Shown here: positions 13,394 through 20,446 of the stretch, piece after piece
Position numbering within the stretch: the stretch's first letter is position 1
Layout of the letters: every line of letters begins with the position of its first letter
NCBI GenBank assembly: GCA_002688875.1
Contig: NZDU01000030.1
Span: 1-20,446 of the forward strand
Direction of reading: 5' to 3'
DNA length: 20,446 nucleotides
Source: Candidatus Pacearchaeota archaeon
GTDB lineage: Archaea; Nanobdellota; Nanobdellia; Pacearchaeales; GW2011-AR1
Position numbers and translations under genes: made by a program
Notes under the pieces: model-generated
The model's input: only the letters and a program-made list of their open reading frames with translations
Told to the model about the DNA's origin: nothing
Databases searched by the model: none

Positions 13394-13401
13394 TTTTTAA
13401 A
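13394..13401 (-). promoter_or_regulatory. TATA box for tRNA-Val
   Basis: Minus-strand TTTAAAAA lies between the 1499-aa gene's stop and the tRNA, 29.5 nt from its 5' end. Confidence 0.55.
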
Positions 13402-13406
13402 GGTAT

Positions 13407-16400
13407 TTATTTATCTCCAAATTCTTTATTTGCTTGATCATATAATCTCTTAATATCTTTTGGGGATGGGACGGTTTTTGTGGCTAAATATTGCGTTCCT
13501 AGATCTTGGGTTAAGGTTTCAAGTACCAAATTATTAGGCCTTTCCACTCTAGGATTGAAATGGGAAGAAAGTTGTGATGATTTGAGGTTAGCTGCAAATT
13601 GTCTACACTGTGCATCAGAATATCCTGCTTGAGCAATATCTCCTGATACAACTGAGACCCATGGACCATATTCTTCAAAATAATTTGGGTGACTGTTTTC
13701 TATTGCAGTAGCTATTCCTCTTTCTTGATCGTATTGTTTTTTTGGTAATTCTTGTTGAGGTTGGCCATTTGGAAGATTTGAATCCTTAATAGGTTCTTGT
13801 TTCTTTTTTTCTAGTTTTTTAGGTTCTGGTCTTGCTACTAGGGTTTCTAGGATGCTATGGTAGTATTGGGTGTCTTGTTCGATGAAGTCTGCTAATTTGA
13901 AATCTGGAGGAACCGTAAGAGGATTCTTCCTCTGGTCGGTTACTTCTCCATTTGCTAAGCAATCTAACGTGTCTATGGAGTAGTTTAGATATGATTGGGC
14001 TAAATTGGTATCAATAGATTCTAGAGCTTCAGCTCTCACATATTTGGCATCTGTCCATGCAGCCAATAAATCGGTTCTTGAAAAATCATGACTTTTATTT
14101 ACGTATTCAATTAGATCTTGATCCTTAGTTGCATTGGCAAGTTTTTTTATTGTAACAACGCCCTCCCTTATTCTTTTCATCTGAGGATCATCTCCTCTCC
14201 TTAGGTTTTGACGTGCTCTTTGAAACTTTGCTCTAATATTGGAGAACTCAGTTGCGTTTGGATGACTTTCGAAATATCCACTTAGATATCTAAATAAATC
14301 TCCAGTATCTGCGGCTTGTTCATGGATAAAGGTAGAAGTAGGTGGAACAGAAGCTTCTACTATAAGTGAATCTTTTCTAAATCTTGCTAAACCGCCTGCC
14401 CTTTGAATAATGCCCGGATCTGGATCTGGATTAGTGTCAAAATCCTGATCATATTTACCTAGTGCTCTATCTAACTCTTCAATTTTTACTAAGCTATCAA
14501 GTCTTTTCTTTTGTCTTGCCGAAACCTCAGTAGTTACTAGATAATCTTCTCGAGATTCTGGAGCGATGTTGTGGAGGCGCATTATTCGGTAGTGGAGAGG
14601 GACTACATTTAAACCTGCTAGAATGCTGTCGAATAGTTTTTGATCTCCAAGAACATGATCTTTAATGTGATCCATACTTTCTAAATCTCCCTTTAAAAAA
14701 CCAACTGGAAAACCATCAGTTACAGCATCGGGATGCAAATTACCTTCTAAATCTACACACGGACTTGAATAGAGGTATCCTCTTGCTAGATCTTTGTTAA
14801 CTTTCGAGAGAGCCACCGCCCTTTCAGATTTTTTTTCTAAAAGATTAGCTAGTTCATCTAATTCTTGAGGTAATGTTTGATCAAATAGATACAATCTTCT
14901 TGGATCTAATTCTCCCCTTATTTTAAATTCAATAACTCTAGATGAATTCCGAATATCTTGTTTTTCATTTATTTTTCTACATAAATCTCTTGCTTCCTTA
15001 GCTGCTGATCTTAACCTGTTAGAATCTTCCTCTATAGATTCTCCCTCTAAAAAAGGAAAATAATTACTAAGAACATCTTTATATTCCTCCCTATATTCCA
15101 TTGCTGTTACTCCGCCCCTCATCACAATTGTCCGACCTTCTTCATCCCAGTTCTCCATTATCTTTAATATAAGTCCTTCTGGAGTTTCATTATCTTCTGT
15201 TCTAAGTTCATTAGCCCTATTTATTTTATCCATAACTGTTTGATATGCCTTGCTGCCGCTTAATGATCTAAGTGATTCTGCTTGTTCATTTGTTAGATCA
15301 ATTCCATATTCTACAAATTCGATGCTTGTTGAAGGTATTTGAGCAGTTGACTCAATCATAGCTTCAATATATAGAGAATTATCTGATCTTAAGGAATCTA
15401 AGTCATTAGCGGGTTTAGTTGAAGATTTTCCTGAAAGGGATGAATCATTTAGTTCTTCTTTGACTACCAGGTTCTCAAGAATTTCCTCGTAGAATCTTTG
15501 ATCACCTTGGTGATATCTTAGACCATTTTCCCTATTACTTTCATTATCTTCTTCATATCCCCCCTCCATATCAAAATGTGTATCGAATGTGTAACACATA
15601 TAAGCTAATCCTAATGTTCTATCAACTTCCATCAATCCTCTAATACGATTTGTTTCAGTTTTAAGTCCGGTTAGTGTTGATCTTATTCCGTTAAAAACCT
15701 TTAAACCTTTTGCTAAATCATCTCCAGCTCTACTTCCGCTTAACTTACTACGGGCCATTACTCTCATTCCCTCATTGTATCTTTGAACATGTTCTTTATT
15801 AGCTCCAGCTACACGATTTACCTCTCTTTCTGCATTTTGTATAATTTGTTCTAGTCTGTCAATACTAAATGTAGAAAAATCTTGGTTCATATAATTCTCT
15901 ATTGGTTCAAGAAGAGGTTTAAGTTCTTTTTTCTTTTTTTCTAAAATTAGATCAGATTTATGCCATAAGGCTTTTTCATTAGCTGGGAGATCTATTCCGT
16001 TAGATGCAATCTCTTCAACTATTTCTCCTGAAACTCTTTTAAATTGTGCTCTTTCTTGTAAATCTGAAAGAAGCTTGTTTCGAACTAAGGCTTCAAGAGA
16101 TTGCTTTTGTTCTCTGGTTACTTCAATAGCAGATAGATATTTTGTTTCGGTTTCAGGCGCTAAATTTCTTTGTTGAATTAAAGCTGCATAAGTTGGTACT
16201 ACTTTAAGTGATCCCATAATTTCAGTGCATAAACTTTGGAATCCTTCTGTAAAATGATGTAGCATACTTATATGAGAATACGAATTTGTTTCTTCATTGA
16301 AAGTTTTTACTTCACTTTCAAAAGAATTAAGCTTAGATAGATATGAATGTGTTAATGGAGTGTAATCAAAAACTATTCTTGCTAATGTTTCGTCAATGCT

Positions 16401-17906
16401 AGTTAGTTCGGTTACCATACCTAATTTTATTTTTTGTAATTCAATATCTGATTGTATATAAGGAGATCTCAAGATCATACTTATATCATCAAATCTTGGT
16501 AATTCATTTTTTAGAACAGCGCAAGTTTTACCAAAATCACTACTTTTCTCAAATTTATTTAATTTAGATTCTACCTCTTCATAAATTCTTTTTACTTCCT
16601 TGGATCTTTCTTCTAAACTCTTTGGTTCACTATTTGTTGCAAGTGAATGAATTTGTCCATTTGCCCTATAATGTTCTTCTGTTTTTCTGAATTCTTCAAC
16701 ACCTTTAAAATACTCTAAGGGGTTTGTGTTTTCTGAAAATGATGCATACATGCTAGCTTCTGAATTAAAACGCTGCCACTCTTTTGCAAGTCTAGATTGT
16801 CTTCCCTGTGTTTTTTTTAACAAATTTATATTAACGTTTTCTTCTCCGAAATCTATCATGTTTATATGTCCATTTCCATCGAGAAACTCTATTTCACGTA
16901 ATTTATCGAATAAGCTTTTTCTTTTTTCACCTAATTCAATCTCCTTACCAAGTCTCTCTGAGTTAAGTAATTCTTCAAGCTTTCTTTTTTGTGATTCTGT
17001 TACAAAAATTGGTTCAGAAAGTCTTTGAGTTTTATCGCTATTTATCCCATATAACTCCATTATCTGATATCTGAGTGGTAAGTCTCTTAATTCTGAAGGA
17101 GTCATCTTATTTGTGTTTTCTGATTTTGATGATGGATTGATATTTTGATCATTATCTTCCATAACAACCTTCCCCTCTCTTCCACTACCAAATAATCTTA
17201 CCTTCCCATTAGACTTTTTTCTTTTATTTGCTTTTGCCCAATCAATTGGTTTTCTTTTTTCTTTTGGGATTGATTCAGGATTAAATGGTTTAATTACATA
17301 CTCTTCACCTTCAGTTACTGGATTTGCTAGATGAAAGTCTAATGATCCTTGATCATATTGATCAATTAATGAATAGAATAAATCTGGATTGACCTTTGGT
17401 GCTACGAGTAGTGTACGATTTCCTGTTTCTGCTAAATATCCCCTTAGTTGTTCAAATACTGATGGGCTTCTGTATTTTTCTGCTTTTAATTCTACTACGG
17501 TTTCATTTCCACCTACGTCTCTTGCTAGAATGTCTAATATTCCTCCTGAAGGCAGGGTTACTTGCCTGTCTAATGCTGTTAATCCGGGTTCTACCAATTC
17601 TAAATTATTACCTTTCATTAAAAAATCTTCTAGATGTTCTTCTCTTGCTGATCTAGTTCTTTTTTTCTTTTTTTCTTTTAAAAATTCTATGAGAGTTTCT
17701 GCTGTATATTGCTCTATATCTCTAGCTAAGTCTGTAAAGCCGTGTTCTCTCGCTAGGTTTAGGTAGAATTCTAAGTTAGAATCAATTTCTCCTGGAGATG
17801 AGAAGATCATTTTTTCTATGGCTTGTTCTAACTTATGTCTTAAGGCAGATTCTACTATATCTTGAGGAGCTACAATTGATTTGGAACTATTTAATTGAGA
17901 TGGCAT
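13407..17906 (-). CDS. Giant protein: NucS-like PD-(D/E)XK nuclease plus helical repeats
   Basis: A 1499-aa protein without membrane spans. Residues ~85-200 look like a PD-(D/E)XK nuclease of the NucS/EndoMS type: GGILDILARD (D125), VVELKAEK (E139, K141) and FEQLRGYL (Q153); the 14-residue D-to-E spacing matches the NucS layout as I recall it. A basic linker (~215-250) follows. The rest is mostly charged helices with degenerate units. P-L-x-Y-R-I-M blocks ending in EVSxxQKxxLxxLV occur at 276-314, 569-608 and 1101-1140. LAxxYLxY blocks occur near 508, 765, 1040 and 1302. Units are ~255-290 aa. It lies 9 nt behind the 380-aa gene with a weak AGGT site, so the two form an operon. The nuclease target is unknown. 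Confidence 0.85.
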   Translation of the reverse strand: MPSQLNSSKSIVAPQDIVESALRHKLEQAIEKMIFSSPGEIDSNLEFYLNLAREHGFTDLARDIEQYTAETLIEFLKEKKKKRTRSAREEHLEDFLMKGNNLELVEPGLTALDRQVTLPSGGILDILARDVGGNETVVELKAEKYRSPSVFEQLRGYLAETGNRTLLVAPKVNPDLFYSLIDQYDQGSLDFHLANPVTEGEEYVIKPFNPESIPKEKRKPIDWAKANKRKKSNGKVRLFGSGREGKVVMEDNDQNINPSSKSENTNKMTPSELRDLPLRYQIMELYGINSDKTQRLSEPIFVTESQKRKLEELLNSERLGKEIELGEKRKSLFDKLREIEFLDGNGHINMIDFGEENVNINLLKKTQGRQSRLAKEWQRFNSEASMYASFSENTNPLEYFKGVEEFRKTEEHYRANGQIHSLATNSEPKSLEERSKEVKRIYEEVESKLNKFEKSSDFGKTCAVLKNELPRFDDISMILRSPYIQSDIELQKIKLGMVTELTSIDETLARIVFDYTPLTHSYLSKLNSFESEVKTFNEETNSYSHISMLHHFTEGFQSLCTEIMGSLKVVPTYAALIQQRNLAPETETKYLSAIEVTREQKQSLEALVRNKLLSDLQERAQFKRVSGEIVEEIASNGIDLPANEKALWHKSDLILEKKKKELKPLLEPIENYMNQDFSTFSIDRLEQIIQNAEREVNRVAGANKEHVQRYNEGMRVMARSKLSGSRAGDDLAKGLKVFNGIRSTLTGLKTETNRIRGLMEVDRTLGLAYMCYTFDTHFDMEGGYEEDNESNRENGLRYHQGDQRFYEEILENLVVKEELNDSSLSGKSSTKPANDLDSLRSDNSLYIEAMIESTAQIPSTSIEFVEYGIDLTNEQAESLRSLSGSKAYQTVMDKINRANELRTEDNETPEGLILKIMENWDEEGRTIVMRGGVTAMEYREEYKDVLSNYFPFLEGESIEEDSNRLRSAAKEARDLCRKINEKQDIRNSSRVIEFKIRGELDPRRLYLFDQTLPQELDELANLLEKKSERAVALSKVNKDLARGYLYSSPCVDLEGNLHPDAVTDGFPVGFLKGDLESMDHIKDHVLGDQKLFDSILAGLNVVPLHYRIMRLHNIAPESREDYLVTTEVSARQKKRLDSLVKIEELDRALGKYDQDFDTNPDPDPGIIQRAGGLARFRKDSLIVEASVPPTSTFIHEQAADTGDLFRYLSGYFESHPNATEFSNIRAKFQRARQNLRRGDDPQMKRIREGVVTIKKLANATKDQDLIEYVNKSHDFSRTDLLAAWTDAKYVRAEALESIDTNLAQSYLNYSIDTLDCLANGEVTDQRKNPLTVPPDFKLADFIEQDTQYYHSILETLVARPEPKKLEKKKQEPIKDSNLPNGQPQQELPKKQYDQERGIATAIENSHPNYFEEYGPWVSVVSGDIAQAGYSDAQCRQFAANLKSSQLSSHFNPRVERPNNLVLETLTQDLGTQYLATKTVPSPKDIKRLYDQANKEFGDK

Positions 17907-17915
17907 TTTACCTTA

Positions 17916-19058
17916 TTATTGAGTTTCATTCCCAGATATTTGATCTGGACTCCAATTATATGTTTTATATTTTCCATCTCTTTGTGGATTCCAGAATGAG
18001 AATTCTTCGTGCCCAAAATGAGCCATTGCTCTTCCCAATAACATTGATTTCTCTGCCATGTATAGTTTTCTTAATTTATGTTTTGGCTTTTCTACAGTTG
18101 GATCGAAGATTACAACATTATTGCATAATTTAGTGTAGAATTCTGCTTGTTTTCTTGAAGGTAAAGCGAAAGGATTAAAGGTTAATGCAGTCCAGTTCAT
18201 GTTTTCTTCCAATTGTCTTTTTATTATTCCTAAATATCCTGAAACATCTTGGGGAGTTAACCTAATTACTTCACTTTGATCTATTGATCCTGTATATCTG
18301 TATCTAATATCAAAAATGCTATTAGGAGTTCTTCCAACTAATCTTTCTCCATCTTCTGAGGTGATAATTGCCGGTTTTAATCTTGATACTATGGCTAGAT
18401 TATTTCCCGTTGCAAGAGTTGGTTCATAGGGCACATGAGATAATTTGAATTTATATTTCTCTTTCTTTTCTGTTCTTGAAGGAATATGAACAACAACATC
18501 TGCTCCTTCATCCCTCACTCTTTGTGCATCTGCATATGGTTCAACTTTAATTCCATACTTCCATTCCATTTTTTTAGTTTCTGGGTTTCTTTGTTTAAAT
18601 CTAGAGTTGTTTTCTGCATAAGTGAAGATTCTTGCTCCTTCTGCAATATCTCCAAAAGAGACTATTCTTGCTATTTGGTCGGTTGTTGAGGCTGGTTTCC
18701 AATAATAACCTACAAATTCTATTTCTCTTTGTTCAAAATCTTCTAATTTTTCAAATGCTTTGATTCTGTAATTAAGTGGATAGTTTTTTGAATCTAGGGC
18801 TTGTTGTTTTCTTTGAGGTTGATCTATCTTTATTAATGGTCCGTGTTTTCTGTATTTATTTGCAGCGTCCCTTTGAGGAATGCCTCCCCTCCTATATTTT
18901 CCGGGAATTAGTAATACTCTAATTTCTAAAGAATCTTCTCTTGGATTTAGATCATCGATTGATTTGATAATATCTTTATGACCATATGTTTCGCTTGTGT
19001 TAAGTTTACGAATCTGTCCAACTGTTCTTTCTTTGAAATATTCTTTCTTATTCGCCAT
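17916..19058 (-). CDS. Hypothetical protein, operon partner of the giant nuclease (380 aa)
   Basis: Family not recognised. The protein is soluble, basic and beta/alpha mixed, with no signal peptide. It has an Arg/Lys-rich segment LIPGKYRRGGIPQRDAANKYRKHG (about residues 51-74) that could contact nucleic acid. A YPLNYRIKAFEKLE stretch (93-106) resembles the P-L-x-Y-R-I blocks repeated in the downstream 1499-aa protein. Later motifs include VVVHIPSRTEKKEKYKFKLSHVPYEP and FNPFALPSRKQAEFYTKL. The ATG at 19058 is supported by TTTTAAAA (plus 19080-19087) centred 25.5 nt upstream, giving a leaderless mRNA. It shares a 100-nt divergent promoter region with the proteasome-like gene. Confidence 0.75.
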   Translation of the reverse strand: MANKKEYFKERTVGQIRKLNTSETYGHKDIIKSIDDLNPREDSLEIRVLLIPGKYRRGGIPQRDAANKYRKHGPLIKIDQPQRKQQALDSKNYPLNYRIKAFEKLEDFEQREIEFVGYYWKPASTTDQIARIVSFGDIAEGARIFTYAENNSRFKQRNPETKKMEWKYGIKVEPYADAQRVRDEGADVVVHIPSRTEKKEKYKFKLSHVPYEPTLATGNNLAIVSRLKPAIITSEDGERLVGRTPNSIFDIRYRYTGSIDQSEVIRLTPQDVSGYLGIIKRQLEENMNWTALTFNPFALPSRKQAEFYTKLCNNVVIFDPTVEKPKHKLRKLYMAEKSMLLGRAMAHFGHEEFSFWNPQRDGKYKTYNWSPDQISGNETQ

Positions 19059-19079
19059 AGTTTTTTTAGATATTTGCTG

Positions 19080-19137
19080 TTTTAAAACCTTTCTATTGTA
19101 ACTATTATAAAGGAGTAGTGAGAGGAAGGTTTAAATA
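19080..19137. promoter_or_regulatory. Divergent promoter pair
   Basis: TTTTAAAA (19080-19087, read on minus) drives the 380-aa/1499-aa operon. TTTAAATA (19130-19137, plus) with a purine-rich GAGGAAGG before it drives the proteasome-like gene. Each is centred 25.5 nt from an ATG, so both transcripts should be leaderless. The region between could host a shared regulator. Confidence 0.65.
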
Positions 19138-19158
19138 GTGGTTTTTTATGAAAATGTT

Positions 19159-20070
19159 ATGACAGTAATTAATATGTTATCATTTGGAGAAACCGGAGTA
19201 GCTGTGGCTGACGAGCAGGCTTCCTTAGCAGTTAGAAAGTTTAATTTTGCAAAAAAGTTACATGAGTTAGATGAAACCACTATATTTGCTGGAGCTGGAT
19301 CTTTGTATTATATGATGAATGTTTATGATAGGGTTAAAGATTCGATGAAGGGATTAGGAGACGATTATTTATTGTCTCATCTTCATGGAAGTGTTGTTGA
19401 TTCAATAATTGATTATAATAAACAATTGAGAGAAACGGCTTTGCAATCAAGTTTTGGAATTGGTATGGACGATTTTTCAACAGGAACGCACTTAGAAACT
19501 GGAAGGCCACTTGAGGATCAAATGAAATCAATGATGGGAAATAGGCTTAGTAAAATTGAGGAATCTAATCATGGAAATGCTATATTATTGGGAGGGATTG
19601 AAAATGGTAAATTTGAAATATATATTGCAGACTATTCTGGTAATGCAAGTAAGGTTTATATTCCTCATCAATCAATTGGATCAGGCGCTGAGGAATCAGA
19701 ACGTATCTTATTCAATTATTCAACGTTACTTTCTAGAGAGGGGAGAGAGAAAATTGATCCTAAGGAGGGACTTGTTAAAGTTATAGAAGCAACTAATTCG
19801 TCTGCAAGAATGAATCAAGGTGTTGGAGGTACTATTTCAATTGCTTATGTTACTTCTGAAGGTATAAAGAATCCTACCGAAAATGATTGTCGTTTAGCTA
19901 GTGAGATTGTTGAAGCTCATTCGTTAGATCTTCTTGGTAAAAATCCTACTTATAATTTCATTGATAGGATTATTTTGAATGGAAACTCTGAAAATGTTAA
20001 GGGAGAATTTAAATCTGAGATTAAAGATTGGGATAGTTTTAACGAACACCTTAGAGGATACAAACACTAA
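19159..20070 (+). CDS. Proteasome-superfamily Ntn-hydrolase with N-terminal Thr
   Basis: A 303-aa protein with the proteasome-beta/HslV-like fold pattern. The ATG at 19159 is chosen because the TATA box sits 25.5 nt upstream; a GTG at 19138 overlaps no promoter logic. It then starts Met-Thr, and Met removal exposes Thr1. In mature numbering GVAVADEQAS gives Asp17 and FAKKLHELD a lysine at 31/32, one residue off canonical Lys33. FAGAGS, AILLGGIENGKFEIYIADYSG, IGSGAEESERIL (GSG, near canonical Ser129) and GGTISIAYVT follow family order. An extra ~40-residue segment lies near 95-135. Normal beta subunits are ~200-240 aa. Related single-chain enzymes (Anbu, connectase) are alternatives. Probable substrate: unknown. 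Confidence 0.72.
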   Translation: MTVINMLSFGETGVAVADEQASLAVRKFNFAKKLHELDETTIFAGAGSLYYMMNVYDRVKDSMKGLGDDYLLSHLHGSVVDSIIDYNKQLRETALQSSFGIGMDDFSTGTHLETGRPLEDQMKSMMGNRLSKIEESNHGNAILLGGIENGKFEIYIADYSGNASKVYIPHQSIGSGAEESERILFNYSTLLSREGREKIDPKEGLVKVIEATNSSARMNQGVGGTISIAYVTSEGIKNPTENDCRLASEIVEAHSLDLLGKNPTYNFIDRIILNGNSENVKGEFKSEIKDWDSFNEHLRGYKH

Positions 20071-20072
20071 GC

Positions 20073-20114
20073 TTTAAATATAATCTCTAGTTTTAATAAT
20101 AAAGAGTTGGTGAT
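20073..20114 (+). promoter_or_regulatory. Promoter and Shine-Dalgarno of the window-end gene
   Basis: TTTAAATA (20073-20080) predicts a start near 20103. GGTGAT (20109-20114) lies 12 nt before the ATG at 20127. A five-codon ORF begins at the ATG at 20113 and its TGA (20128-20130) overlaps the main start. Confidence 0.5.
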
Positions 20115-20126
20115 GGATAAGATAAA

Positions 20127-20446
20127 ATGACAGAAGAAAAAACGATTAACGATGCAGTGAGTCTGGACGACAAAAAGTATCAGAGTCCTGAACTTCGGAA
20201 GGCTGATGTGCCGCAGGCTCCTTCGAGTAAGGATGAGAAGGAGATGCAGAAGGTTCGGGAGGAACTTGATAGTTTTAAGAAATGGGTTATTGGTAAGTAT
20301 AAGTTTATTTCGGGGATTGGGATTATTCCGCCGCAGGCTGCGGAGATGTTTGATGAAGAGAATGAACTTTCGGAAGAGGAGAAGAAAGATAAGCCGATGC
20401 ATCTTCTTGTTGTTTTGCCGGATGATAAGGAGAAGGAGTTTAATGC
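20127..20446 (+). CDS. Partial hypothetical protein, runs off the window
   Basis: The first 106 codons of a gene truncated by the window edge. The N-terminus is charged and probably disordered (MTEEKTINDAVSLDDKK...SSKDEKEMQKV). It is followed by a conserved-looking segment REELDSFKKWVIGKY, FISGIGIIPPQAAEMFDEE, an acidic linker and MHLLVVLPDDKEKEF, which could be the start of an alpha/beta domain. I do not recognise the family securely. Codon use (GGG, CGG, CTT, GCG) resembles the pathway genes rather than the neighbouring accessory genes. GGTGAT upstream supports the start, although the 12-nt spacing is long. Confidence 0.7.
   Translation, partial: MTEEKTINDAVSLDDKKYQSPELRKADVPQAPSSKDEKEMQKVREELDSFKKWVIGKYKFISGIGIIPPQAAEMFDEENELSEEEKKDKPMHLLVVLPDDKEKEFN

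Noticed and set aside
16726..17766. Plus-strand ORFs of 100-125 aa opposite the giant nuclease gene
   Set aside because: Low-complexity Ser/Phe/Leu translations typical of antisense to Lys/Glu-rich coding; no promoter at the right distance.
13407..19058. Known CRISPR, restriction-modification or toxin-antitoxin system
   Set aside because: No repeat-spacer array, methyltransferase, helicase or short antitoxin gene is visible here.

Overview
The window looks like part of a small, AT-rich archaeal genome, most likely a DPANN-type lineage (Nanoarchaeota/Woesearchaeota/Pacearchaeota-like). The pointers are: TATA boxes centred about 26 nt before many start codons, which gives leaderless mRNAs; GGTGAT-type Shine-Dalgarno sites before the remaining genes; tRNA genes without an encoded CCA; standard stop codons; and very tight gene packing. 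No 16S or other phylogenetic marker is present, so the lineage is an inference.

Region 1 (1-2600): a HAD-family phosphatase, a small membrane protein with a Lys/Asn/Leu repeat tail, two overlapping membrane micro-ORFs (35 and 60 aa, the first newly called here), and a multi-pass membrane protein fused to a Schlafen/AlbA_2-type domain.

Region 2 (2650-11046) is a nearly complete pentose phosphate pathway. An operon of abutting or overlapping genes encodes ribose-5-phosphate isomerase B, ribulose-phosphate 3-epimerase, a single-chain transketolase, transaldolase and a SIS-domain sugar-phosphate isomerase. 6-phosphogluconolactonase and 6-phosphogluconate dehydrogenase follow, each with its own promoter. 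No classical Zwf is present. An extended-SDR gene at 10294-11046 resembles the uronate dehydrogenase / archaeal Zwischenferment (Azf) group and is the best candidate for the missing glucose-6-phosphate dehydrogenase. If so, oxidative and non-oxidative branches are both encoded within about 8.4 kb, which is rare in Archaea. Two unrelated genes (101 aa unknown; 250 aa nucleotidyltransferase-fold) are interspersed.

Region 3 (11100-13370): an unknown 227-aa protein, a 51-aa zinc-ribbon protein (newly called), tRNA-Gly(GCC), a candidate structured non-coding RNA with its own TATA box, a DUF2391-like membrane protein, a 113-aa protein made of two similar halves, and tRNA-Val(TAC) with an odd 3' flank.

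Region 4 (13407-20070) is the least explained part. A two-gene operon on the minus strand (380-aa unknown, then a 1499-aa protein with an N-terminal NucS-like PD-(D/E)XK nuclease domain and degenerate ~260-aa helical repeats) is divergently transcribed from a 303-aa proteasome-superfamily Ntn-hydrolase that appears to keep the Thr1/Asp17/Lys33 catalytic set. The partial gene at 20127-20446 runs off the window. A nuclease-protease module sharing one divergent promoter region is the strongest candidate here for an undescribed system; its role is not known from the sequence.
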